From positions 3,348,001 through 3,412,000 of the forward strand of contig NZ_LT607753.1 of NCBI RefSeq assembly GCF_900090295.1: a stretch of DNA of 64,000 nucleotides, in the 5' to 3' direction. The notes beneath the pieces are model-generated. The model saw nothing but the letters and a program-made list of their open reading frames with translations, did no database searches and was not told where the DNA came from. Positions 1 to 6,341 of this stretch are shown here, piece by piece. Every line of letters starts with the position of its first letter. Position 1 is the stretch's first letter. This DNA comes from Micromonospora coxensis. GTDB lineage: Bacteria > Actinomycetota > Actinomycetes > Mycobacteriales > Micromonosporaceae. Position numbers and translations under genes: made by a program.

Positions 1-38
1 GACGCCGGCTGTCTCGATGCGCTGCGTCACCGCCTGTT

Positions 39-392
39 TCAGGCCAACATGGCGAGTTGCCGGTCGTCGATGCTGGTCAGTGCGAGGTGCAGGTCCGCCG
101 CCAGGTCGTCGGCGAGGCGGGCCGACGCACCGTCCTCGCCACCGGGGTGGAAGCACATGCTGCCGCCACCGCCACCGGGCTCCGCGTGACGAGCCACCGG
201 CTCACCGTCCGCGTCACCCGGGTGGAAGCAGCAGGTGCCGCCACCACCGCCGGGCTCCGCGTGACGAGCCATCGGCTCACCGTCCGCGTCGGCGGGGTGG
301 AAGCACAGGGTGCCGCCGCCCGGTCCGGAACGACGAGCCATCGGCTCACCGTCCCCGTGACCGGAGTGGAGGCAGAAGTCGCCAGCAGGCAT
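39..392 (-). CDS. Candidate multi-core RiPP precursor peptide (Cys/His/Gly-rich repeats)
   Basis: Small protein of 117 residues made of four imperfect units. Each full unit runs Cys-Phe-His-Pro, an acidic stretch DADGEP, then (M/V)ARHAEP and a run of five Gly. The last unit is cut short and continues into an Ala/Leu/Asp-rich tail ending LTSIDDRQLAMLA. Cysteines occur at residues 7, 30, 54, 55 and 80. The start at 392 has GAGGG five bases upstream, and lies nine bases after the YcaO stop; an ATG at 404 overlapping that stop (ATGA) is the alternative. Adjacency to a YcaO enzyme suggests a precursor in which Cys or backbone amides of each repeat are modified. That role is inferred. A metal-binding Cys/His repeat protein is the main alternative. 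I do not recognise a named family. Confidence 0.6.
   Translation of the reverse strand: MPAGDFCLHSGHGDGEPMARRSGPGGGTLCFHPADADGEPMARHAEPGGGGGTCCFHPGDADGEPVARHAEPGGGGGSMCFHPGGEDGASARLADDLAADLHLALTSIDDRQLAMLA
145..369 (-). repeat. 75-bp direct repeats inside the precursor gene
   Basis: The marker GGGTGG (plus strand) recurs at 145, 220 and 295, exactly 75 bases apart, and as GAGTGG at 364, 69 bases on. The unit length is a multiple of three, so copies encode the repeated peptide units in frame. Confidence 0.85.
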
Positions 393-400
393 GTTTTCCC

Positions 401-1666
401 TCATCTCGTTCGAACTGGACGTGGTCGGGTGGTCGTCGTCGCCCGGTCCGGCGACGGCCACAGGTGCCACCCCCGCCCGGTCGGGATGACGGGCACCCCG
501 TGCCGCACCAGGCTGAAGCGCTCCAGTCCCGGGGCGATCGTGGTGGCCACCGCGATCGGTGAGCCGACTGGCGTGACCTCGCACACGTGGTGGCCGATGC
601 CGTGCCGGGCCAGCGACCGCCGGACCTGCTCCAGCCCCCAACCAGGGCTGCCGTCGCCGGCTGCGTCCCCGCGTAGCGGCACCGTCCGCACCGGGCCGGC
701 GAGCAGGTCGTCGAGGGGCATCGAGGCACATCGTTGCAGTGCCGGCCAGGTCGCCAGCCGCTGGACCGCAGGCGAAGCGGCGGCGGATGAGGAGAGCGCA
801 CAGACCTGGATCAGCTCGCCGAGGGCGCGCGACGCGGCGTCGGTGGCCCAGAGCGATGCCCCGGCCCCGAGTCGGGTCGACTCGCCGCCGGCCGCCGCGC
901 TGACCGCCAGGTACACCGGCACGTCCAGGTCGGTCGTGACGTCGAGCAGGTGCACGGGTGCGCCGGCCGCCCGTACGGCCTCCGCGTGCAGCGCACGCAA
1001 CCCGTCCGGCAGATCCTCGACCGGCACGAGGTCGACGCCCGGGACTCCGGCGACGTACCAGCGCAGCAGCGCCTGCCCGAGCCCGTCGTGCTCGATCAAC
1101 TCGCAGAGGCCGTGATAGACGGCCTCTGCCAGGTCAACGCCGGCCGCAGTGCCCAGGCTGGACGAGTACCGCAGCAGACTGCGGTACGGCCGGACGTCGT
1201 CACCCGCCGCCGGCCACCGGTAGTAGCGCGGATCGGTGAGGAAGGTGGGATAACGGACCCCGCCGTAGGAGGCGCACGCGGCGACGGAGTCCGGGAATTC
1301 CGCCGCCCACCGCTGCACGACCAGGTCGGACTCCAGGGCGGACTGCCCGGCGACGACGCTCGCCGGCAGCAGCCCGGTGGCGTCCGCGGTCCAGCGGCGA
1401 TTGTCCCGGGCCGACATGACATACCGTTCCAGGGCCTCGAAGTAGGCGCTCGCCGCACCCTGCGGGCCCGCTCCCTTTCCCGCCCCGACGGCGACCCGTG
1501 CGCCGTCGCGGCACAGGGTGACGCGCATGGTCGGCGACGCGGGCGGGCCGAGGACCTCCGCCCGCGCCGTGAGCCCGAGCCGGTCGATCTCGGCCGAGGC
1601 TGTCGCGAGGGCGCGTTCGGCGGGCACGGATCGGAACGGCACCGCAGCCTCCGCCGGACTTTTCAT
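401..1666 (-). CDS. YcaO-domain protein
   Basis: YcaO enzymes use ATP to activate peptide backbone amides, making azolines, thioamides or amidines in RiPPs. This 421-residue protein shows both family signatures: GKGAGPQGAASAYFEALER at 63-81 (SAxxEAxER type) and SSSLGTAAGVDLAEAVYH followed by GLCELIEHD up to residue 194, which supply the nucleotide/Mg-binding glutamates. The C-terminus ends RPRPVRTR rather than in the PxPxP motif common in azoline-forming members, so the chemistry is open. No E1-like or TfuA partner lies in the window; one could lie beyond the left edge. ATG at 1666 is chosen because a promoter is correctly placed for a leaderless transcript; a TTG at 1702 in frame falls on the -35 hexamer. 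The repeat peptide follows immediately. Confidence 0.85.
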   Translation of the reverse strand: MKSPAEAAVPFRSVPAERALATASAEIDRLGLTARAEVLGPPASPTMRVTLCRDGARVAVGAGKGAGPQGAASAYFEALERYVMSARDNRRWTADATGLLPASVVAGQSALESDLVVQRWAAEFPDSVAACASYGGVRYPTFLTDPRYYRWPAAGDDVRPYRSLLRYSSSLGTAAGVDLAEAVYHGLCELIEHDGLGQALLRWYVAGVPGVDLVPVEDLPDGLRALHAEAVRAAGAPVHLLDVTTDLDVPVYLAVSAAAGGESTRLGAGASLWATDAASRALGELIQVCALSSSAAASPAVQRLATWPALQRCASMPLDDLLAGPVRTVPLRGDAAGDGSPGWGLEQVRRSLARHGIGHHVCEVTPVGSPIAVATTIAPGLERFSLVRHGVPVIPTGRGWHLWPSPDRATTTTRPRPVRTR

Positions 1667-1673
1667 CGGCCGG

Positions 1674-1702
1674 ACTGTGCCAGCGACCTGTCTCGATGTC
1701 AA
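1674..1702 (-). promoter_or_regulatory. Promoter of the YcaO gene, leaderless
   Basis: TTGACA at 1702-1697, then 17 bases, then CACAGT at 1679-1674. The -10 lies 8-13 bases before the ATG, so the transcript should begin at or beside the start codon. Confidence 0.55.
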
Positions 1703-1743
1703 CGGCTGGCAGGGGATTCGCGGCTGCGCGGCGTACCCGACAG

Positions 1744-1784
1744 CAGAAAGGCCCGAGCTGCGTTTCGCAGCTCGGGCCTTTCTG
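1744..1784. terminator. Strong hairpin between tRNA-Arg and the YcaO gene
   Basis: Perfect inverted repeat of 19 bases (1744-1762 and 1766-1784) with a TTT loop. It lies just 3' of tRNA-Arg on the minus strand and so probably ends the tRNA transcript; the symmetry makes it usable in both directions. Confidence 0.8.
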
Positions 1785-1790
1785 ATCTTG

Positions 1791-1863
1791 TGCGCCCGAA
1801 GGGACTCGAACCCCTAACCTTCTGATCCGTAGTCAGATGCTCTATCCGTTGAGCTACGGGCGC
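1791..1863 (-). tRNA. tRNA-Arg(ACG)
   Basis: A 73-base cloverleaf reads on the minus strand: acceptor GCGCCCG pairing with CGGGCGC, D arm AGCTCAACGGATAGAGC, anticodon stem TCTGA/TCAGA with loop CTACGGA (anticodon ACG), and TpsiC arm GGGTTCGAATCCC. CCA is not encoded. Confidence 0.95.
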
Positions 1864-1898
1864 TTGTGCTCGACCAGTCTACACAACCGGTTTTCGCG

Positions 1899-1989
1899 CG
1901 GAGACTCCGGGATTCGAACCCGGGAGGGGCTTTAAGACCCCAACCGCATTAGCAGTGCGGCGCCATAGACCAGACTAGGCGAAGTCTCC
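1899..1989 (-). tRNA. tRNA-Ser(GCT)
   Basis: A 91-base class II tRNA on the minus strand. The acceptor GGAGACT pairs with AGTCTCC, the anticodon stem CCGCA/TGCGG encloses loop CTGCTAA (anticodon GCT), and a long variable arm precedes GGGTTCGAATCCC. Confidence 0.95.
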
Positions 1990-2115
1990 CTGGTGGCCTC
2001 TGCAGACCACCGGGCCCGAGGATACAGGGCCGCCCCCACCGGGGGCAAAGCGACTATCGCAGGGGCCGCGATTCCCCCGTGTGCGATGTCACGTTCGCGA
2101 CTACGCTCCATCGAC

Positions 2116-4230
2116 ATGCAGGAGCAGACGCCGAGCGATCCGCCCCGGGGCGAGCCCGCCGGGGGAGCCCGCCGCCGCCCCCCGAAGGCCGCCTTCACAC
2201 CGCCTCCCAGCTCGGCGAAGACGCCTCCGACCGAGGAGCGGCCGGCGTCCGGCACGGCCTCGGAGAAGGCCCGTCCGGGGAAGGCCGCGCCCGCCGTGCT
2301 GTTCCAGCCACCGGCCGCCGAGCAGGCCCCACCGCCGCGACCCGCCGCCCGGTCGGGCCGGGCCACCACCGACGGCCCGGCCGATCCGGGCACCGCCACC
2401 GTGGCGGAGCGGGCACCCGCCGCGCCGGAGCCCTCCTCGGCCGAGGCGACAGCGGACACACCCAGGGCCCGGCGCGCCCCGGCACCCCGGAAGGCGACCG
2501 CCCCGGCGGACGAATCTGCGCAGGTCAGCGCCACGAAATCCGGCAGGACGCGAGCCGGCCGGACGGCCAAGGCGACGCCCGCCGGCCGGGCGGGTGATCC
2601 CGGACACACACCAGCGCCGAGCGCCCCCGGTGGGGCCGAGCCGACCGGGCCGGTGAGTTCCGGCGCGGCCGGCACCCCCGCCACCACCCCGGCCACCGCC
2701 CCTGCCGGTGCAGGGACGGCGCAGCCGGGCGAGACGGCGACGACCCGATCCAGCGGAACGGCGGCACCGTCCACCGACAGCGGCGCGACGGCACGGCCGG
2801 TCGCTCCCACCTCGGCGACGGCCGGCGAGCCCGGGACGGCCGGCACGGTGGACGAGGCCCCGGCCGCCACGACGGGTGGGACCACGACGACACCGGCGCG
2901 ACGGGAGTCCGCTGCGGCGGAATCGACGACTCCGGGGAGAAAAAAGAGCGCACCCGTCAAGAAGGCCGCCCCGGCCGCGAGGCAGGCGACCGCCGCCAGG
3001 GCCACCACCGGGAAGAAGGCCGCTCCTCGGAAGGCCACCACGGGTAGGGCCACGCCGACGCCCCCGCAGGCGGCAGTGCCCACAGCTGCCCCCGTCGACG
3101 TCACCCCGGCACCGCAGCAGTCCACGCCGACACCTGCGCAGGACGCAGCGGCCACCATGACCCCGACCGGCGCCGGCCCCGCGCCCCGGCAGGCGAAGCC
3201 GGCACCCCCGCAGGTCACCGCCACGGCAGCGTCCCCGGCCGGAACCGCCAGCGCACGACAGGAGGCCACCACCCCGGCAGCCGCCTCCAGCGCACCGCAG
3301 CAGGCCACCACCCCGGCGGCAACCCCCGCCGGCACCACCAGCGCACCGCAGCAGGCCACCACCCCGGCGGCAACCCCCGCCGGCACCACCAGCGCACCGC
3401 AGCAGGCCAGCACCCCGGCGGCAACCTCCACCAGCACCTCGGCCACCCGGGCGCCCGCGCCGGCCACCGAGCCGGCCCCGGCCGACGCGCCCGCAGCGCA
3501 GCAGGCGACGGCACCCACGGCCGGCGCGGACCTGGCTCCGGTCGCCTCCGCACCGGAGGGAGTCGCGCTGGAGGGGCAGGTGTCGGGGCGTACCCCGGGA
3601 CTGGACCTGGCGGGGATCCGGAGCCGGCTGCGGCAGCATCCCGGCTTCGCCCCCGAGCTGCTCGCCCTGGCGGCCGTGGAGGGCATCGGACCACGCGCCC
3701 GGGACTGGGCGCACGGGCTGCGGGAGGCGTACCCGGACGCGGGCCCGGACGGGCTGGCCCGGCTGGCCACCCGGCGGTTCGTGCGGGTGGCCGGGCTCGG
3801 CGGGGCGACCTCGGCCCTGGCCGGCCTGTTCGCGCCGGTCGCGGAGCTGGCGACGGTGCTGTGGACCCAGGCCGCGCTGGTGCTGCACCTGGCGGCGGCC
3901 TACGGCCGGGACCCGCGCGACGCCGAACGGGCGGTGGAGCTGCTGGTGCTGACCCAGGTGCACCCGGACGCCGACAGCGCGCGGGCCGCGCTGGACGCGG
4001 CGCGGGCGGCGGACGGGCCGGGAGACCGGCCGTGGCCGCGCGCGGCGGAGGCGGCGTGGCGGTTGGCCGCGCCGCTGGCGGCGCAGGCCGGCGGCTGGGT
4101 GGCGCTGCGGCTGGCGTCCCGGTTGGTGCCGGGAGCGGCGGTGCTGGCCGCGGCGGCGGGCGACGCGGCCGCCGCCGAGCGGCTGGCGGCCCGGGCGGTG
4201 GCCGCCTACCGGCCGGTCAGAGCCAGCTGA
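2116..4230 (+). CDS. Ala/Pro/Thr-rich protein with C-terminal EcsC-like domain
   Basis: A protein of 704 residues. Residues 1 to about 490 are low-complexity Ala/Pro/Thr/Gly. A Lys/Ala-rich stretch near 273-315 (KKSAPVKKAAP, GKKAAPRKATTG) resembles histone H1-type tails, and three 17-residue units SAPQQATTPAATPAGTT lie near 392-442. The last 210 residues are ordered and resemble EcsC family proteins (RFVRVAGLGG, then a hydrophobic helix LAGLFAPVAELATVLW and HLAAAYGRDPRDAERAVELL). The EcsC role is poorly known. ATG 2116 is chosen over upstream frames because TACGCT sits 8 bases before it, fitting a leaderless start. The 3' end overlaps the convergent protease gene by 14 bases. Confidence 0.75.
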   Translation: MQEQTPSDPPRGEPAGGARRRPPKAAFTPPPSSAKTPPTEERPASGTASEKARPGKAAPAVLFQPPAAEQAPPPRPAARSGRATTDGPADPGTATVAERAPAAPEPSSAEATADTPRARRAPAPRKATAPADESAQVSATKSGRTRAGRTAKATPAGRAGDPGHTPAPSAPGGAEPTGPVSSGAAGTPATTPATAPAGAGTAQPGETATTRSSGTAAPSTDSGATARPVAPTSATAGEPGTAGTVDEAPAATTGGTTTTPARRESAAAESTTPGRKKSAPVKKAAPAARQATAARATTGKKAAPRKATTGRATPTPPQAAVPTAAPVDVTPAPQQSTPTPAQDAAATMTPTGAGPAPRQAKPAPPQVTATAASPAGTASARQEATTPAAASSAPQQATTPAATPAGTTSAPQQATTPAATPAGTTSAPQQASTPAATSTSTSATRAPAPATEPAPADAPAAQQATAPTAGADLAPVASAPEGVALEGQVSGRTPGLDLAGIRSRLRQHPGFAPELLALAAVEGIGPRARDWAHGLREAYPDAGPDGLARLATRRFVRVAGLGGATSALAGLFAPVAELATVLWTQAALVLHLAAAYGRDPRDAERAVELLVLTQVHPDADSARAALDAARAADGPGDRPWPRAAEAAWRLAAPLAAQAGGWVALRLASRLVPGAAVLAAAAGDAAAAERLAARAVAAYRPVRAS
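3289..3441 (+). repeat. 51-bp tandem repeat, three copies
   Basis: Units start at 3289, 3340 and 3391. The first two are nearly identical; the third has diverged at its 3' end. Each encodes 17 residues of the low-complexity protein, so copy-number change would keep the frame. Confidence 0.85.
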
Positions 4231-4987
4231 TCCACTCCTTCGGCGCCAGCGTGTAGCCCACGAAGGCGACGACGTCGAGCAGGGTGTGCGCCACGATCAG
4301 CGGCATCACCCGCTTCGTGCGCAGGTAGAAGAGGCTGAACACGACGCCCATCACCGCGTTGCCGACGAAGGCGCCGAAGCCCTGGTAGAGGTGGTAGGAG
4401 CCGCGCAGCAGGGCGCTCGTGGCGATGATCGCGCCGAGCCGCCACTGGAGCTGGCGCAGCCGGGTGACCAGGTACCCGACGACGATCACCTCCTCCAGCA
4501 CCGCGTTCTGCGCGGCGGCGAGGAGCAGCACCGGCACCGCCCACCACAGGTCGGGCAGGCCGGCGGGGACCAGTTTCGCGTTGACGCCGAGCTGCGCCGC
4601 GGCCCAGAACAGGGCCAGGCCGGGCAGGCCGATCAGCGCCGCCAGGCCGGCGCCCCGGGCCAGGTCCGATCCGGGCCGCCGCAGGTCCACGCCGAGGGTC
4701 CGCGCCGGGTCGCCGGGGTCGCGCGCCAGCAGGTGTACGGCGAGCAGCACCGGCAGCAGCGCGAAGGCGATCCCGAGCAGCTGGTACGTCAGGTCCAGCC
4801 AGGGCCGGGGCTCCTTGGAGACGTTCAGCGCGGCGGTCTGGGCGGAGAGCGGTCCGGCGGCCAGCGCGGCGGCGAGGGAGACCATCGCGTAGACGGCCGA
4901 CTTGCCCAGGGAGAGGCCGAGGACCAGCACCGTCTCGGTGCCGAGGAGCCGGCGGTCGGTCGGGCGGGTGAGCTCGTCGACGGTCAC
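4217..4987 (-). CDS. CPBP-family intramembrane metalloprotease
   Basis: A multi-pass membrane protein of 256 residues from this start. It carries the CPBP (Abi/CAAX-protease-like) signatures: the EEVIVVGYLVTRL helix with the two glutamates, the SALLRGSYHLYQG segment with the second metal-ligand His, and AHTLLDV near the C-terminus. Usual substrates of bacterial members are unknown; some act in bacteriocin immunity or protein maturation. The second motif position after EE usually ends in Arg; here the segment reads EEVIVVG, a mild deviation. GTG 4987 is preferred; GTG 5032 is an in-frame alternative but would put the operator-like palindrome at 5024-5046 inside the gene. It is divergent from the flavohaemoglobin. 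Confidence 0.8.
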   Translation of the reverse strand: MTVDELTRPTDRRLLGTETVLVLGLSLGKSAVYAMVSLAAALAAGPLSAQTAALNVSKEPRPWLDLTYQLLGIAFALLPVLLAVHLLARDPGDPARTLGVDLRRPGSDLARGAGLAALIGLPGLALFWAAAQLGVNAKLVPAGLPDLWWAVPVLLLAAAQNAVLEEVIVVGYLVTRLRQLQWRLGAIIATSALLRGSYHLYQGFGAFVGNAVMGVVFSLFYLRTKRVMPLIVAHTLLDVVAFVGYTLAPKEWISWL

Positions 4988-5023
4988 CGCACCACTGTGC
5001 CCGACCGTCGGGGCGTTCGGGAG

Positions 5024-5046
5024 CGGTCGCACAGTCTGTGCGACCG
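5024..5046. promoter_or_regulatory. Palindromic operator candidate upstream of flavohaemoglobin
   Basis: Perfect 10-base arms CGGTCGCACA and TGTGCGACCG separated by GTC, in the divergent region between the CPBP protease and flavohaemoglobin genes. Its regulator is unknown; flavohaemoglobin genes are commonly controlled by NO-responsive repressors. Confidence 0.5.
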
Positions 5047-5108
5047 GTGTGCACGCTCCGTGGACATTCTATGCGGGCCCGATCCGCCGTCCGGAGGAGG
5101 AGCGCCCC

Positions 5109-6227
5109 GTGCACGACTTCGCACGACTGCTGAAGGAGAGCTGGACCCTGGTCGAGGAGGAGCGGGAGCGGCTGAGCGGTCACTTCTACGCCCGGCTGTT
5201 CCTCCTCGACCCCGAGTTGCGCAAGCTCTTCCCGGTGGAGATGACCGGCCAGGGCGACCGGATCCTGGACGCCATCGTCACCGCCACGCAGGTGGTGGAC
5301 GACCCGGAGAGCTTCGAGGAGTACCTGCGCTCGCTGGGCCGTGACCACCGGAAGTACCACGTGGACGCGGCGCACTACGAGACGATGGGCGTCGCCCTGC
5401 TGGACGCGCTGCGCAGCACCGCCGGCGACGGCTGGAACCTGGAGTACGACCAGGCCTGGCGGGACGCGTACGCGGCGATCACGGAGAAGATGCTGGCCGG
5501 CGCGGCGGCGGACGAGAACCCGCCGTACTGGCACGCCGAGGTGCTCACCCACGAGCGGCACGGGCCCGACACGGCGGTGCTGACCGTGCGCGCCCTGCAG
5601 CACCCGTTGTCCTGGAAGGCCGGGCAGTACGTCAGCGTCGAGGTGCCCCGGCACCTGCCCCGGGTGTGGCGGACGTACTCGGTGGCGAACGCCCCGAACG
5701 ACGACAACGTGCTGGAGTTCCACGTCCGTACGCCGGTCGGCGCGGGCTGGGTGTCGGGGGCGCTGGTGCGCCGGACGAAGCCCGGTGACCTGATCCGGGT
5801 GGCCGCGCCGATGGGCTCGATGACGCTGGACCGCGACTCGACCCGGGACATCCTCTGTGTGGCCGGCGGGGTGGGGCTGGCCCCGGTCAAGGCGCTGGTG
5901 GAGGAGCTGACCGCCTGGAACCGGACCCGTTGGGTGCACGTCTTCTACGGCGCACGCACCGCCGACGAGCTGTACGGCCTGGCCGGCCTGGAGGAGCTGG
6001 TCGCCGCGCACCCGTGGCTGTCGGTGACCCCGGCGTGCAGCGACGACCCGGACTTCGACGGCGAGCAGGGCGACATCTCCGACGTGGTGACCCGGTACGG
6101 CCCGTGGACGGCGCACGACTGCTACGTCTCCGGTTCGGCCCCGATGGTCCGGGCGACCCTGCGGGCGCTCGCCGAGGACGACGTCCCGCCGCCGCACATC
6201 CGGTACGACACCTTCGGCAACCTGTAG
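5109..6227 (+). CDS. Flavohaemoglobin-like NO dioxygenase
   Basis: A 372-residue protein with three modules: a globin (1-135), a ferredoxin-reductase-type FAD domain (about 140-245) and an NAD-binding domain. By alignment to known flavohaemoglobins the proximal haem ligand is His80 (GRDHRKYH), followed by the usual Tyr/Gly spacing (HYETMG). The FAD motif RTYS is at 188-191 and the NAD motif GGVGLAP at 253-259; the protein ends YDTFGNL. Such enzymes turn NO plus oxygen and NAD(P)H into nitrate and protect against nitrosative stress. GTG 5109 is set by a GGAGGAGGAG ribosome site about seven bases upstream. Confidence 0.9.
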   Translation: MHDFARLLKESWTLVEEERERLSGHFYARLFLLDPELRKLFPVEMTGQGDRILDAIVTATQVVDDPESFEEYLRSLGRDHRKYHVDAAHYETMGVALLDALRSTAGDGWNLEYDQAWRDAYAAITEKMLAGAAADENPPYWHAEVLTHERHGPDTAVLTVRALQHPLSWKAGQYVSVEVPRHLPRVWRTYSVANAPNDDNVLEFHVRTPVGAGWVSGALVRRTKPGDLIRVAAPMGSMTLDRDSTRDILCVAGGVGLAPVKALVEELTAWNRTRWVHVFYGARTADELYGLAGLEELVAAHPWLSVTPACSDDPDFDGEQGDISDVVTRYGPWTAHDCYVSGSAPMVRATLRALAEDDVPPPHIRYDTFGNL

Positions 6228-6249
6228 CGACTTTCCTCCCCCCGAAAAA

Positions 6250-6291
6250 ACCGGGTCGCGTGCCCCCGCCCCCTGGGGCACGCGACCCGGT
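6250..6291. terminator. Bidirectional terminator
   Basis: A 17-bp perfect stem (6250-6266 with 6275-6291) and 8-base loop, with an A run on the left side that becomes a T run for minus-strand transcripts. It separates the flavohaemoglobin from the convergent deformylase-fusion gene. Confidence 0.85.
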
Positions 6292-6341
6292 CCCCACACC
6301 GGCCCCTGACGGCGTCCCGCACGTGCCCCCGCTGGACGCCG

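Noticed and set aside
145..369. 75-bp repeats considered as a CRISPR array
   Set aside because: There are no unique spacers; the whole unit repeats and keeps an open reading frame.
57..1115. Long open frames on the plus strand across the YcaO and repeat-peptide genes
   Set aside because: They are GC-bias mirrors of the minus-strand genes, with Arg/Pro/Gly-rich nonsense protein and no motifs.
1664..1702. TTG 1702 as start of the YcaO protein
   Set aside because: It overlaps the TTGACA hexamer, has no ribosome site, and ATG 1666 fits a leaderless transcript.
1932..3963. Long minus-strand frames opposite the low-complexity protein
   Set aside because: Cys/Gly/Arg-rich composition mirrors the Ala/Pro/Thr repeats of the plus-strand gene; no domain is visible.
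5024..5046. NsrR binding site
   Set aside because: The palindrome does not resemble NsrR sites known to me, so no regulator was named.
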